Shown here piece after piece: positions 46,284 through 58,880 of a stretch of DNA of 64,000 bases (positions are counted from its first letter, which is position 1; the number at the start of each line of letters is the position of its first letter). The translations under genes and the position numbers were made by a program. The notes beneath the pieces were generated by a model that was given only the letters and a program-made list of their open reading frames with translations, had not been told where the DNA came from and did not search any database. The stretch covers positions 1 to 64,000 of the forward strand of contig NZ_JAIUKZ010000008.1 of assembly GCF_020165985.1 (NCBI RefSeq). Direction: 5' to 3'. Source of the DNA: Bacillus sp. RAR_GA_16 (GTDB lineage: Bacteria; Bacillota; Bacilli; Bacillales; Guptibacillaceae).

Positions 46284-46420
46284 TCCGAGGAATCATAACG
46301 AATAGTAAAGGTATTACTGTCTGCAAATCGATTACATACAACTATAAAAGAATAGACAGCAGTGATGGAAAAAAGGACAGCTACGTAGCGTTAACAAATA
46401 AAAAAAGTGGAGGATGAGCA

Positions 46421-48208
46421 ATGAGTACTGGATTATTAGCAGTTCTATCGTTACTCCCGATTGCTGCAGTGGGAATTTTTCTTGTAGGTTTACGTTGGCC
46501 GGCAAGTAAGGCGATGCCAGTTTCCTATATCGTCGCAGTTGTACTAGCTCTATTTGTGTGGAAAGTTCCTGGCGCTACCGTAGCAGCAGCATCGATCAAT
46601 GGATTAGTTGTTGCAGCTACTTTGCTGTATATCATTTTCGGAGCCATTCTACTCTTGAATACACTACAAGAAAGTGGTGGAATTAAAACGATTCGAGAGG
46701 GGTTTATTGGGATATCACCTGACCGCCGTATTCAAGTCATTATCATCGCATGGTTGTTTGGTTCATTTATTGAAGGATCTGCAGGTTTCGGTACTCCAGC
46801 AGCCGTAGCTGTGCCGCTACTTGTCGGTCTTGGATTCCCTGCTATGGCTGCCGTTATTGCAGGTATGGTCATCCAGAGCACCCCTGTTTCTTTTGGTGCA
46901 GTTGGCACCCCAATTCTTGTGGGTGTTCAATCTGGGCTTGCTGCTGATGGAAGCATTACGAATGATTTCCTTGCCCTTGTTACGATGGTAGGAGGGAGGG
47001 TCGCGATTCTTCATGCGATCGTCGGTACACTCATCCCCTTATTTGTTGTCGCACTTATGACTCGTTTCTTTGGTAAAAACAAATCTTTCCGTGAAGGCAT
47101 TAAAGTTTGGAAATTTGCTTTGTTTGCTGCTTTCGCCATGACGATTCCATACGTTATTGTCGCAAATACCCTGGGGCCTGAATTTCCATCTATGATAGGC
47201 GGGCTAGTAGGACTTGCTATCGTTGTTACAGCAGCAAAGAAAGGATTTCTCATGCCACCTAAAGAGGAGCATTGGGATTTTGAAGATAAAGCAAACTGGG
47301 ATCCTTCCTGGTCAGGAAGCATTGAAATTAAAGATATTGCTCATAAGAGTGGACATATGTCAATGGTTCGCGCATGGACACCCTATATCTTAGTTGGGTT
47401 ATTTCTCGTAGCAACTCGATTGAAAGCGCTACCATTAATTGATTGGTTTCAAGCTTGGACGGTTTCTATACCTAATATTTTTGGTACAGAGATTTCGGCA
47501 AGCTTCCAACCACTTTACTTACCAGGCACAATTTTTATACTTGTCTCACTAATCACTTTTGTCATTCATCAAATGAATCCGACTGCCTATGTTCGAGCGT
47601 GGAAACATTCTGGTAAAACGATGATTGCCGCTTCAACTGCCCTTGTTTTCACGGTTCCAATGGTTCAAGTGTTTTTAAATTCCGGTGGTGGAGGGGCAGG
47701 ATTTGATAAAATGCCTCTAGAACTTGCTAACGGCGTGGCAGCTCTTACAGGTGACTTTTGGCCACTCTTCGCTTCATTCATTGGGGGCATTGGGGCATTC
47801 ATAGCCGGTAGTAATACGGTCAGTAATATGATGTTTTCTTTATTCCAGTATGATGTAGGTGCTCAAATAGGCGTAGATGCTCCTTGGATTGTCGCGCTAC
47901 AAGCTGTAGGAGGAGCTGCGGGTAACATGATCTGCGTTCATAACGTCGTTGCGGCTTCCGCAGTTGTTGGATTAGTGGGGAAGGAAGGTGACGTTATCCG
48001 AAAAACGCTTATTCCATTTGTTTATTATGCAACTATGGCAGGCGCACTCGGTTATTCCATTGTGTGGACATCAGAAAAGGGAATTTTCAATCTTGGAACG
48101 ATGATCGCTACCCTCATTGGAGTTGCAGCAATCTATATCATCGCTACGAACCGTTCTCGAAGCCCAATGATTAGCGTTGATAATAAACCATATAAATCGA
48201 TTAAATAA
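46421..48208 (+). CDS. LctP-family permease, probably for glycolate/lactate (GlcA type)
   Basis: This 595-residue membrane protein is of the lactate permease family, with 12 or more hydrophobic segments. It shows [57 protein letters not shown] and [20 protein letters not shown]. It is the last gene of the glycolate cluster, which makes glycolate the likely substrate, as for E. coli GlcA. AGTGGAGGATG precedes ATG 46421. A second LctP gene lies at 51984. Confidence 0.92.
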   Translation: MSTGLLAVLSLLPIAAVGIFLVGLRWPASKAMPVSYIVAVVLALFVWKVPGATVAAASINGLVVAATLLYIIFGAILLLNTLQESGGIKTIREGFIGISPDRRIQVIIIAWLFGSFIEGSAGFGTPAAVAVPLLVGLGFPAMAAVIAGMVIQSTPVSFGAVGTPILVGVQSGLAADGSITNDFLALVTMVGGRVAILHAIVGTLIPLFVVALMTRFFGKNKSFREGIKVWKFALFAAFAMTIPYVIVANTLGPEFPSMIGGLVGLAIVVTAAKKGFLMPPKEEHWDFEDKANWDPSWSGSIEIKDIAHKSGHMSMVRAWTPYILVGLFLVATRLKALPLIDWFQAWTVSIPNIFGTEISASFQPLYLPGTIFILVSLITFVIHQMNPTAYVRAWKHSGKTMIAASTALVFTVPMVQVFLNSGGGGAGFDKMPLELANGVAALTGDFWPLFASFIGGIGAFIAGSNTVSNMMFSLFQYDVGAQIGVDAPWIVALQAVGGAAGNMICVHNVVAASAVVGLVGKEGDVIRKTLIPFVYYATMAGALGYSIVWTSEKGIFNLGTMIATLIGVAAIYIIATNRSRSPMISVDNKPYKSIK

Positions 48209-48212
48209 ACAA

Positions 48213-48244
48213 AAGCACCTGTCGAAATGAATCGACAGGTGCTT
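48213..48244. terminator. Bidirectional terminator between lctP-like permease and pbuX
   Basis: AAGCACCTGTCGA (48213-48225) is perfectly complementary to 48232-48244 around a six-base loop, between convergent genes. Confidence 0.9.
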
Positions 48245-48249
48245 CTTTG

Positions 48250-50407
<2,158 letters not shown>

Positions 50408-50462
50408 TTATATTCGTGTTTCCCACGAACCAACCGCTAAACATTGACATTTCTATCATCAG

Positions 50463-50489
50463 AAAGCCGGATTCGTCGAATCCGGCTTT
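50463..50489. terminator. Bidirectional terminator after the luciferase-like gene
   Basis: AAAGCCGGATTCG (50463-50475) pairs with CGAATCCGGCTTT (50477-50489) around one base, with A and T ends. Confidence 0.85.
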
Positions 50490-50497
50490 TGATAGAA

Positions 50498-51514
50498 TTA
50501 GCCTTTTGTTATTTCTGAAAGAAGTTCATAAGACTTTTTCCTTTTCTCGTGATCATAGATTGATGAAATCACCATCATTTCATCAGCTTGCGTTTCATCA
50601 AGGAACTCTTGCATTTTTCTTTTAACCGTTTCCGGTCCACCCACAATAGAGGTGGCAAGTTGTTGATGAAGCGCTGCTAATTCATATTCACTAGCATTCA
50701 ATTTTTCAACTGGCGGCTGCATCGGTGCTTCGTGATTGCGAATTAAGTTAAGAAACTGTTGCTGAAGCGTCGTAGCAAGGAAATTTGCTTCTTCATCTGT
50801 ATCGGCAACAATGACATTGACTCCTACCATTGCATATGGCTCATCCAATACTTTTGAAGGCTTAAAGTGACTTCGATACGTTTGTAAAGCACTTATAGTA
50901 TTTTTTGGTGAAAAATGACTAGCAAATGAATAAGGTAGACCTAGTTCTCCAGCAAGTTGAGCACTATATAAACTGGATCCTAGTAGCCAAATGGGAATAT
51001 CTAACCCTTCACCAGGAACAGCTCGCACGGGAGAAGTCCCCTGGCTAAGGGTTGGATCGAAATAAGATCGTAGTTCACCGAGTAGATCTGGGAAGTCCTG
51101 CCCCATTGATCCTTGTCCTCGTCTTAAAGCAAATGCAGTTCGTTGGTCAGTACCTGGGGCACGTCCGAGACCTAAATCAATTCGACCTGGGAAAAGTGAT
51201 TCCAGTGTCCCAAATTGTTCTGCAATAACAAGTGGGGAATGGTTCGGAAGCATTACGCCACCTGAACCGACGCGAAGAGTAGACGTTCCTGCAGCGACAT
51301 GTCCAATGACGACCGACGTAGCAGAACTTGCGATAAAGGGCATATTGTGATGTTCTGCTAACCAAAAACGATTGTAGCCTAATTTTTCGACGTGTTGAGC
51401 TAAGTCTCTTGATCGATGTAGCGCATCCGAAATCGCCCCAATTTCTTTAACGGGTGCTAAATCAAGGACGGAATATGAAATATCTTTTAATTGTTTTTTC
51501 GTTTGTTCAGACAT
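50498..51514 (-). CDS. Luciferase-like flavin-dependent monooxygenase
   Basis: This 338-residue bacterial-luciferase family protein has the family marks [56 protein letters not shown] and the C-terminal [18 protein letters not shown]. It uses FMNH2. The substrate is unknown. It stands alone in this region, between terminators. Confidence 0.92.
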   Translation of the reverse strand: MSEQTKKQLKDISYSVLDLAPVKEIGAISDALHRSRDLAQHVEKLGYNRFWLAEHHNMPFIASSATSVVIGHVAAGTSTLRVGSGGVMLPNHSPLVIAEQFGTLESLFPGRIDLGLGRAPGTDQRTAFALRRGQGSMGQDFPDLLGELRSYFDPTLSQGTSPVRAVPGEGLDIPIWLLGSSLYSAQLAGELGLPYSFASHFSPKNTISALQTYRSHFKPSKVLDEPYAMVGVNVIVADTDEEANFLATTLQQQFLNLIRNHEAPMQPPVEKLNASEYELAALHQQLATSIVGGPETVKRKMQEFLDETQADEMMVISSIYDHEKRKKSYELLSEITKG

Positions 51515-51680
51515 ACGTTCATCTTCTTTCTATTTAATAGATTTTTCACTTCAATAAAAACCCAATTCCAATTCTATCAGGGGTATCTTGTAATAGAAAA
51601 TAATCCGCTCATCAACACGTATGTCAGCGGGACTCTTTGGCAATACTAGTTACTAGAATTGGTTAGTAGGAGGGAAGAGA

Positions 51681-51938
51681 ATGGAAGAATCTCGTTATCG
51701 AATCATGTTTTCCTATCGAATGAGAAGCGTAGGTTTCCTCTGTTTACATTGTTTTGATACAATTGAAAAACAAATCGTTACCGTTCCTGTTTATAGTGGA
51801 TACAATGGAGTGGAAATCGATCACACTTCCATGCAACGGTTTCCAAAAGAATTAGTTGAAACACTTTGCAATGAAAAAGAGAAGATTGACGATGGGTTTT
51901 ATTCCATAAGAACATGGGACGTTGAGAATCTTGGATAA
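51681..51938 (+). CDS. Small hypothetical protein (85 aa)
   Basis: An 85-residue protein of unknown function follows AGGAGGGAAG. It has no signal peptide, no clear membrane helix, and three Cys residues, two of them in GFLCLHCFD. It does not match a family I know. Codon use and a strong ribosome binding site make translation likely. Its stop lies close to a strong bidirectional terminator. Confidence 0.6.
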   Translation: MEESRYRIMFSYRMRSVGFLCLHCFDTIEKQIVTVPVYSGYNGVEIDHTSMQRFPKELVETLCNEKEKIDDGFYSIRTWDVENLG

Positions 51939-51977
51939 ACAAATGAGCCGATGGCATGACCATCGGCTCATTTGTTT
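51937..51977. terminator. 18-bp bidirectional terminator
   Basis: The 18 bases 51937-51954 pair perfectly with 51960-51977 around CATGA. It separates the convergent small gene and lactate permease. Confidence 0.95.
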
Positions 51978-51983
51978 ATTTTA

Positions 51984-53621
51984 TTACAATACCATAATCG
52001 CAATCCAACCCATTACGCCAGAAGCAACCGCATAAAACAACATCGGACCCATCGTCATCCGAATAATCGCCCCTTCTTTTCCAACCATCCCAACGACAGA
52101 AGCAGCTGCCACAACGTTTAAAACGCAAATCATATTCCCTGCATTAGCCCCTAATACTTGAAGTGCAAGGACGAGCTGTTCATTCATTTGAAGCTGACCC
52201 GCTACGCTAAATTGAAAAAGGGAGAACATCATATTGCTAAAGGTTGCACTTCCTGAAATAAATGAGCCGAGCGCACCGATGAACGGAGCAACAAGTGGCC
52301 AGGCATCACCAACAGCGTTCGCAACCAATTTAGCAAGCTCCATTGGCATGCTCATAAGGTCAGAACCATTCATACCAGAGTTGATGAAAATCCGAACCAT
52401 AGGCACCGCAGTTCCAAGTGCAATAACTGTACCAACCATTGTTTTCATGGAATCCAAAATAGTATTTTTCACAGCTGTTCGTGTCATTTTATGCAGAAAA
52501 ATAGTAACGACGATAACAAAGATGAAAATAGTACCAGGTAAGTATAACGGTTCAAAAGAAGTGCTAATCTCTGTTCCGAGAATATCTTGCCAGCCTATCT
52601 TCACCGAACGGAGCCATCCTTTTATCGGAAGGAAATCTAATCGTGTAATCACTAATAAAACCGCAACGAGCAAATAAGGAATCCACGCTAAACCTAATGA
52701 GAGAGAATGGTGATGCTTCAAGTTCGTTTGGTCTACATGATTGAAATCCCATGGCTTATTAGGAAGAAGAAACCCTCTTTTGGCAGCGGGAATCACGATG
52801 GAAAGGCCAACAAGCCCACCAATAATAGATGGGAATTCAGGTCCTAGAAAAGTAGCTACGATAAAAGCAGGTACGGTAAAGCTAAACCCAGCAAATAAGG
52901 CGAACTTCCATATAGAGAGCCCCTCTTTCCAAGAATGATTTTCACCGAAAAAGCGCGTTAACATCATCACTAAGATTAAAGGAATTAACGTGCCGACAAA
53001 AAGGTCAATCATAACAGCACTTTGCGTAATGGCCTGAAGATACTCTCCCATGGACTGACTACCAATGGTAGTTGCTACTTGATCTGCGACAGCTGGTCCC
53101 TGTCGCAGACCTTGATCTACACCAACGATAATAGGTGTTCCAACCGCTCCGAAAGAAACAGGACTACTATCTGCAATAAGCGCCATCGTAACAGCGGAAA
53201 GGGGCGGGAACCCAAGAGCAACAAGAAGCGGTGCTCCAATTGCAGCTGGCGTTCCAAACCCTGCTGCTCCCTCAATAAATGCACCAAACAACCAGGCAAT
53301 AATAATAAGCTGAACCCGACGGTCCATTGATATGCCCATAAATCCAGCTCGAATGGCATCAATTGCTCCACTGTTTCGTAACGTATTTAAAAGCAGAATC
53401 GCTCCAAATACGATCCAAATAATAGATAATGCAATGATCAGACCTTCCATAGAAGCTGCTACAATTTGTATAACGGGTATTTTCCAAACAAAAAAAGCAA
53501 CGACTGCAGTAAGTAATAAACTCCCCGGCATGGCAGTAGTAGCAGGAAGGCGTAATAGGACAAGTAAGATAAACACCGCAAGAATGGGTGTTAAAGCTGC
53601 AAAAAGTTGGAAGCCATTCAT
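51984..53621 (-). CDS. lctP: L-lactate permease family protein (second copy)
   Basis: The 545-residue membrane transporter has the LctP motifs [36 protein letters not shown] and [20 protein letters not shown]. The start is ATG 53621 behind AAAGGTGATAATC. It is shorter than the one at 46421. Two Crp/Fnr-type sites lie upstream, so it may be controlled by oxygen, as B. subtilis lctP is. Confidence 0.92.
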   Translation of the reverse strand: MNGFQLFAALTPILAVFILLVLLRLPATTAMPGSLLLTAVVAFFVWKIPVIQIVAASMEGLIIALSIIWIVFGAILLLNTLRNSGAIDAIRAGFMGISMDRRVQLIIIAWLFGAFIEGAAGFGTPAAIGAPLLVALGFPPLSAVTMALIADSSPVSFGAVGTPIIVGVDQGLRQGPAVADQVATTIGSQSMGEYLQAITQSAVMIDLFVGTLIPLILVMMLTRFFGENHSWKEGLSIWKFALFAGFSFTVPAFIVATFLGPEFPSIIGGLVGLSIVIPAAKRGFLLPNKPWDFNHVDQTNLKHHHSLSLGLAWIPYLLVAVLLVITRLDFLPIKGWLRSVKIGWQDILGTEISTSFEPLYLPGTIFIFVIVVTIFLHKMTRTAVKNTILDSMKTMVGTVIALGTAVPMVRIFINSGMNGSDLMSMPMELAKLVANAVGDAWPLVAPFIGALGSFISGSATFSNMMFSLFQFSVAGQLQMNEQLVLALQVLGANAGNMICVLNVVAAASVVGMVGKEGAIIRMTMGPMLFYAVASGVMGWIAIMVL

Positions 53622-53647
53622 GATTATCACCTTTTCTACAAGGATAA

Positions 53648-53663
53648 TGTGATCTCTTTCACA
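53648..53663. promoter_or_regulatory. Crp/Fnr-type site upstream of lctP
   Basis: TGTGATCTCTTTCACA fits the TGTGA-N6-TCACA palindrome of the Crp/Fnr family, 27 bases upstream of the lctP start codon. Confidence 0.65.
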
Positions 53664-53693
53664 TATAGCTTATCTAAATTCACGTAAACATTA

Positions 53694-53709
53694 AGTGACA
53701 AAGATCACA
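53694..53709. promoter_or_regulatory. Second Crp/Fnr-like site
   Basis: AGTGACAAAGATCACA has the same N6 spacing with one change from TGTGA-N6-TCACA. It lies between the divergent lctP and the small gene at 53779. Confidence 0.55.
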
Positions 53710-53778
53710 CCTTAAGCCAAACTACAAAATGAAAATCTGTTAAAATAGCTTTGAAGCGATATTGAAGGAGCTGTTTTT

Positions 53779-54009
53779 ATGCTAAAAAAAGTTGACTATT
53801 TTTTCTATCCGGTTGATGTTACTCAACCTACTGGAGCAGAAGTCACGTATTATTGGGAAATTAGCGTAGCCGAATACGAAGGTAAAATCTACGCGTATGC
53901 AAAAGCAGACGAATTTGGAAGAAAAATTCGCTGGCATCAGAGCGATCAACCGGACAAAGAAAGTGCTTTAGCAGTCATTCAAGAAAAATGTAAAACGCAA
54001 AGCAAGTAG
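53779..54009 (+). CDS. Small hypothetical protein (76 aa)
   Basis: A 76-residue protein behind GAAGGAGC, rich in Tyr and Lys, with no signal peptide. The core VTYYWEISVAEYEGKIYAYAKADEFG has a beta-like alternation. No family is recognised. It is divergent from lctP and could share the Crp/Fnr-type region. Confidence 0.65.
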   Translation: MLKKVDYFFYPVDVTQPTGAEVTYYWEISVAEYEGKIYAYAKADEFGRKIRWHQSDQPDKESALAVIQEKCKTQSK

Positions 54010-54037
54010 AAAAAAGCTAGCGTCGCTAGCTTTTTTT
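54010..54037 (+). terminator. Rho-independent terminator
   Basis: AAAAAAGCTAGCG (54010-54022) and CGCTAGCTTTTTT (54024-54036) form a perfect stem with one loop base. Confidence 0.9.
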
Positions 54038-54135
54038 AGCACATCGTAACCTATTCAAACTGTATATCTTGGCATGCGTTCGATACATTCAGGGTAGGGT
54101 GAAGAAAAATGCCAACAAGATAGGATGATGAACGC

Positions 54136-54738
54136 ATGAACCAAAAAATCATAATCCTTAGCACACTTTTATTAGCACACATCCTGCTATTTTTAAGTTT
54201 TGTTCACTATCCTGGAACGTTCTGGCCCGTTTTCACAGTTACACTTGCGATCTTAATTTTCCTCAGTGTGAAAACAGGCACGCTTCACTTCCGAATAATA
54301 ACAAGAAGCCACTGGCTTTATATTCTGATTAGCGCCATCTTGCTTTATGTGCTTTCATATATTGGAATCGAAGGGATCAAGTGGATTTATCCCGCATTAT
54401 TCGATGACATGGAACGGTTTTACGATGTTGTGGAACCCGTTAAAGCCTGGCATTTTATTAGTCTTGTTCTGGTTGTCATTCCAGGTGAAGAGATTTACTG
54501 GAGAGGGTATATCCAGCAACAATTGAAACAGTATAAAAAGGGAGACACCATCCTTATTGCAACCATCTTATATGCAACAGCCCATTTGTACTCAGATGCC
54601 TATTTATTAGTTGCGGCAGCAATTGGAGGAGGGATGGCCTGGGGATGGCTATATGAAAAAACAAAAAATTTCTGGGTGCCACTCCTATCCTATATTTTAT
54701 TCGATCTTCTTATTCTCGTTTTCATTCCATTACTTTAA
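54136..54738 (+). CDS. CPBP-family intramembrane protease
   Basis: This is a 200-residue membrane protein with several hydrophobic segments. The CPBP (Abi) signature is visible in EEIYWRGYIQQQL (EE-x3-R) and in the later ATAHLYSDA. The type II CAAX prenyl protease relatives in bacteria cut small peptides in the membrane. Start ATG 54136 follows GGATGATGA. The cellular substrate is unknown. Confidence 0.88.
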   Translation: MNQKIIILSTLLLAHILLFLSFVHYPGTFWPVFTVTLAILIFLSVKTGTLHFRIITRSHWLYILISAILLYVLSYIGIEGIKWIYPALFDDMERFYDVVEPVKAWHFISLVLVVIPGEEIYWRGYIQQQLKQYKKGDTILIATILYATAHLYSDAYLLVAAAIGGGMAWGWLYEKTKNFWVPLLSYILFDLLILVFIPLL

Positions 54739-54897
54739 AGAGCAGGCGACTTCCCCTAATTAGGAAAGTCGCCTTGTTTATATGCATTCTACGATTTCCC
54801 ACAATTGAAATTACGATTCTAGACTAAGCGGTTGCGACTTGGTTATACTTCTAGTAGTATTAGAATGAATGGCTAAGAATTGAAAAGAGGGTTATAA

Positions 54898-55965
54898 ATG
54901 AAAGAATCAATATACGGATTAACGTTTGATCAGCTAACTGAATGGTTGCTTGAACGTGGTCACAAAAAATTCCGTGCTTCCCAAGTATGGGATTGGCTTT
55001 ATAAAAAACGTGTAAAAGAATTTTCTCAAATGAATAATGTAAACAAAGACTGTATCAAACTACTAGAAGAAAACTTTGCGATTCAGACGTTAACGCAAGA
55101 AATCAAGCAGGAATCTTCTGACGGTACGATTAAGTTCTTGTTTAAATTACAAGATGGAAACGTAATTGAAACGGTACTTATGCGATTCCACTACGGCCAA
55201 TCTGTCTGTGTAACAACACAAGTTGGTTGTAATATCGGTTGTTCCTTCTGTGCAAGTGGGCTTCTTAAGAAGAGCCGTGACCTGACAAGCGGAGAAATTG
55301 TTGAACAAATCATGAACGTGCAGCATGCTCTTGATGAAAAGGCGAATGAAGAACGTGTTAGTCACATCGTTATTATGGGAATCGGTGAACCATTCGATAA
55401 CTATGACAATATGATGGACTTCCTTCGTATCGTTAATTCTCAAAAAGGCCTTTGCATTGGTGCTCGTCATATCACGGTTTCAACAAGTGGACTTGCGAAG
55501 CAAATTTACGATTTTGCGAATGAAGATCTTCAAGTAAACCTTGCGATCTCACTTCACGCACCTAATGATGAACTTCGAACCAAGATTATGAAGATTAATA
55601 AAGCTTATCCACTTGGAAAACTGATGCCTGCGATTGATTATTACCTTGAGAAAACAAATCGCAGAATTACGTTCGAGTATATTATGTTGAGAGACGTGAA
55701 CGATCATGTAGAAGAAGCGAAACAGCTTGCGAAACTTCTCGCTGACAAACGTCATCTTTCATACGTAAACTTGATTCCTTACAATCCCGTGGATGACCAT
55801 TCATATCAGCGTAGTGAAAAAGAATCGATTCTTGCGTTCTATGATACGCTTAAGAAGAACGGCATTAATTGCGTCATTCGTCATGAGAACGGAACAGACA
55901 TTGATGCGGCGTGCGGTCAACTACGAAGTAAGCAAGTTAAAAAGCTAGAAAAAGCAGGGAAATAA
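54898..55965 (+). CDS. rlmN: Radical SAM 23S rRNA methyltransferase of the RlmN family
   Basis: The 355-residue enzyme has the Bacillus RlmN layout: [14 protein letters not shown] early, the radical SAM cluster CNIGCSFC (Cys111, 115, 118), [30 protein letters not shown] and the final [10 protein letters not shown] with the second catalytic Cys at 339. It should methylate C2 of A2503 and related tRNA A37. The Bacillus RlmN sequence ASTLGG after the cluster is replaced by [11 protein letters not shown]. Cfr is a related enzyme, but overall similarity is to RlmN. Confidence 0.9.
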   Translation: MKESIYGLTFDQLTEWLLERGHKKFRASQVWDWLYKKRVKEFSQMNNVNKDCIKLLEENFAIQTLTQEIKQESSDGTIKFLFKLQDGNVIETVLMRFHYGQSVCVTTQVGCNIGCSFCASGLLKKSRDLTSGEIVEQIMNVQHALDEKANEERVSHIVIMGIGEPFDNYDNMMDFLRIVNSQKGLCIGARHITVSTSGLAKQIYDFANEDLQVNLAISLHAPNDELRTKIMKINKAYPLGKLMPAIDYYLEKTNRRITFEYIMLRDVNDHVEEAKQLAKLLADKRHLSYVNLIPYNPVDDHSYQRSEKESILAFYDTLKKNGINCVIRHENGTDIDAACGQLRSKQVKKLEKAGK

Positions 55966-55974
55966 TCTAAATAG

Positions 55975-56008
55975 AAAGACGCTCACCAACAAGGTGGCGT
56001 CTTTTTTT
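55975..56008 (+). terminator. Rho-independent terminator of rlmN
   Basis: AAAGACGC and GCGTCTTT, with an inner CACC/GGTG, form a hairpin with one bulged T, followed by a T run. Confidence 0.85.
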
Positions 56009-56096
56009 TATAAGAAACACCAACCATTCTTTATAACATAAACTAACAGCATACAAGCTCATTGATTTGTTCATTTCGTACGTAAGGAGAGGGAAA

Positions 56097-56474
56097 ATGA
56101 AAGGTTGGCTGATTGTGATTGGTTTACTATGTGTCTGGGTGGGAGCAGGATTTTATAAAGATTATCAACGTGAAATCTTACCTTTTGAAATAATGGGGGA
56201 AAATACAAGCGTACAATCCGGATATAACGACATTCATGTTTTCAGGGAAAATAAACAAATTACGAAACTTGAAGTATACGATCAAACGGGGGAACGTATT
56301 AAAATTTATCATCTTGAAAACTTAAAGGAACTATATCCATCTGCTACTTATGTAAACGGAGAAGTGAGAGATGGAAAGTTATATCTCATGTATGAAGTAG
56401 AAGGGGAAATTGATTCAAAAAGAGTGGTCGTTGGAAACAAAGGATCGTTATCTTTTATGCCAGTTCGAAAGTAA
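56097..56474 (+). CDS. Membrane-anchored hypothetical protein
   Basis: The 125-residue protein begins at ATG 56097 after AAGGAGAGG. One N-terminal hydrophobic segment (WLIVIGLLCVWVGAGF) is followed by an exposed domain with alternating polar and hydrophobic residues. It resembles no family I know. It precedes the secreted phosphoesterase by 246 bases. Confidence 0.65.
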   Translation: MKGWLIVIGLLCVWVGAGFYKDYQREILPFEIMGENTSVQSGYNDIHVFRENKQITKLEVYDQTGERIKIYHLENLKELYPSATYVNGEVRDGKLYLMYEVEGEIDSKRVVVGNKGSLSFMPVRK

Positions 56475-56720
56475 CGGTTCTAATGTTCTTTTTTCCATAT
56501 AGTATTTCTATTATTAAAACGAGAGATGAAATGGGGCACTGAAGGCTATTACGTTTAAAGTACTTTTAGATGCCTCCTATAAATGAAGCAATCCACATGG
56601 TTCCATGGCACTATTTTTCACAATTTACAATATTTTTAATGATAAAACAATCTACTCATAAAGAAAAGTTGTAAACTATTGATGGGCGTTTAGGTTTTTC
56701 ATTATTAAAGGGGGATACAT
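56475..56720. other. Intergenic region before the secreted phosphoesterase
   Basis: This 246-base stretch is AT-rich and holds no gene. A clear promoter or terminator could not be assigned. AAAGGGGG at its end is the ribosome binding site of the next gene. Confidence 0.4.
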
Positions 56721-58754
56721 ATGAACAGTAAATCAATTATTACCGCGTCGTTAGTAATCGGACTTGCATGCAGTACATTTTCACCGTCATCTGCGGAAGC
56801 AGCAACCGCTAAAGTAAATTTACGCATTTTAGAAACGACTGATCTTCACACGAATATCGTTAACTATGATTATTACAAGGACCAACCAACCGATGAGTTT
56901 GGACTAGCGAAGACCGCTACATTAATAAATGAAGCACGTCATGAAGTCGACAACAGCCTCCTTTTTGACAATGGAGACTTGCTACAAGGAAACCCACTTG
57001 GAGACTATGTTGCTAAAATTGATCCACTTCAAAAAGGGGAAACGCATCCAGTCTACAAGGCCATGAATCTCCTTGATTATGATGCAGGGAACATTGGAAA
57101 TCATGAATTCAACTTTGGACTTGATTTCCTTCAAACAAGTCTTTCGGGTGCAAACTTTCCGTATATCAATGCAAACGTATACGTAGATGATCACGACAAT
57201 AATCCAGAAAATGATCAAAATTATTTTACACCGTATCACATTCTAAATAAAACGGTTATCGATGAATCTGGTGAAGAACGTCAGCTAAATGTTGGTGTGA
57301 TTGGATTCGTTCCTCCTCAAGTAATGCAGTGGGATAAAGCTAATCTTGAAGGAAAAGTGATTGTAAAAGATATAATAGAAACGGCAAATAAATACGTTCC
57401 TGAAATGAAAGCGCAAGGAGCAGATATCATTGTTGCCATTCCCCATTCAGGTTTTGAAACGGCTGCACCTGAAGGAAACGATGAAAACGCGGTTTACTAC
57501 TTAAGCGAAGTCGATGGGATTGATGCCATTCTTTTTGGACATGCTCATAAGGTTTTTCCAGGGAGCAGCTTCGAGGGAGTAGAAGGCGTTGATAATGCAA
57601 AAGGAACGATTAACGGTGTGCCTTCTGTTGAACCAGGATACTGGGGGGACCACTTAGGTGTTATTGATCTTCAATTAACGGAAGACAATGGAAAATGGAC
57701 AGTGAATTCTTCTCAATCGGAGGCTCGGCCAATTTATGACAAAGAAACAAAGACTTCTCTTGTACCTGCTGACGAGAATATTCTAAGTGCAGTGCAAGAA
57801 GAACATGAGGCGACGATTGATTATGTTCGAACCGCTGTTGGGGAAACGACTGCGCCAATAACAAGTTACTTCGCACTTGTGAAGGACGACCCCTCTATTC
57901 AGATTGTGACGAATGCTCAGAAATGGTATGTAGAAAACCATATTCAAGGAACCGAATACGAAGGGATCCCCGTTCTGTCTGCCGGTGCTCCTTTTAAAGC
58001 AGGTGGCCGCGGAGGTTCGTCGTATTATACAGATATTCCTGCCGGTGATCTAGCGATTAAGAACGTAGCTGATCTGTATGTTTATCCGAATACGCTTAAA
58101 GCCGTACTGTTAAACGGATCAGAGCTAAAAGACTGGATTGAAATGTCAGCTGGACAATTTAATCAAATAGACAGTAAAGACCAACAAGAGCAGCCTTTAA
58201 TTAATTTGGACTATCCTTCTTATAATTTTGATGTGATTGACGGAGTTACCTATAAAATTGATGTTACAGAACCTGCGAAGTACGATCGAAATGGAAATGT
58301 TGTGAATGCAAATGCCAATCGCATCAAAGAATTAGCCTACAATGATCAAAAAGTGACAGAAGACATGTCATTTATTGTGGCCACGAACAATTATCGTGCG
58401 ACTGGGGGAGGTCATTTCCCTCACTTAGATGGTTCTAACATTGTAATTGATTCACCTGATGAAAATAGACAGATTTTAATTGATTATATCCTTTCAGAAC
58501 AAACGATTAATCCTACAGCTGATGAAAACTGGACATTTGAGAACGTCAATAAGAAAAACGTAAACGTGACGTTCGAATCTGCCCTTCAAGCAAAAAATTA
58601 TGCTGATGACATCCAAACCATCCAGTTTTTGAGTGAAGCCGAAAATGGTTTTGGCACATACAAACTGGACTTAACAAAACAAAAGAAACCAAAAAATGCG
58701 AATGCACTTGAGCATATGGCTGAAATCGCCGCCGTACGTCAATGGAATCGATAA
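56721..58754 (+). CDS. Secreted 2',3'-cyclic-nucleotide 2'-phosphodiesterase/5'-nucleotidase
   Basis: The 677-residue protein has an N-terminal signal peptide ending near SAEAA, then a calcineurin-like metallophosphoesterase domain with TTDLHTNI, LFDNGDLLQGN, GNHEFNFG, IPHSGFE and FGHAHKVF metal ligands. The 5'-nucleotidase C-terminal domain shows PSYNFDVIDGVTYKIDVT and NNYRATGGGHFP. It is of the CpdB/YfkN kind, but there is no visible cell-wall anchor. It would scavenge phosphate from extracellular nucleotides. Confidence 0.93.
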   Translation: MNSKSIITASLVIGLACSTFSPSSAEAATAKVNLRILETTDLHTNIVNYDYYKDQPTDEFGLAKTATLINEARHEVDNSLLFDNGDLLQGNPLGDYVAKIDPLQKGETHPVYKAMNLLDYDAGNIGNHEFNFGLDFLQTSLSGANFPYINANVYVDDHDNNPENDQNYFTPYHILNKTVIDESGEERQLNVGVIGFVPPQVMQWDKANLEGKVIVKDIIETANKYVPEMKAQGADIIVAIPHSGFETAAPEGNDENAVYYLSEVDGIDAILFGHAHKVFPGSSFEGVEGVDNAKGTINGVPSVEPGYWGDHLGVIDLQLTEDNGKWTVNSSQSEARPIYDKETKTSLVPADENILSAVQEEHEATIDYVRTAVGETTAPITSYFALVKDDPSIQIVTNAQKWYVENHIQGTEYEGIPVLSAGAPFKAGGRGGSSYYTDIPAGDLAIKNVADLYVYPNTLKAVLLNGSELKDWIEMSAGQFNQIDSKDQQEQPLINLDYPSYNFDVIDGVTYKIDVTEPAKYDRNGNVVNANANRIKELAYNDQKVTEDMSFIVATNNYRATGGGHFPHLDGSNIVIDSPDENRQILIDYILSEQTINPTADENWTFENVNKKNVNVTFESALQAKNYADDIQTIQFLSEAENGFGTYKLDLTKQKKPKNANALEHMAEIAAVRQWNR

Positions 58755-58769
58755 GAAACAACGAACACT

Positions 58770-58797
58770 CGCCAATCCTTTAGGATTGGCGTTTTTT
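58770..58797 (+). terminator. Rho-independent terminator
   Basis: CGCCAATCC (58770-58778) and GGATTGGCG (58783-58791) form a hairpin, followed by T6. Confidence 0.92.
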
Positions 58798-58880
58798 ATT
58801 ATAAGAATCAAGATGTGGTAGTTACCATTACCCGACTTGCCTGTTATAATGGCGGTACTATCGTATAGAGAGGGATTTAT

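Noticed and set aside
46383-46400. cre-like half site (AGCGTTAACA) before the glycolate permease
   Set aside because: Only the right half matches the CcpA consensus, so it was not listed.
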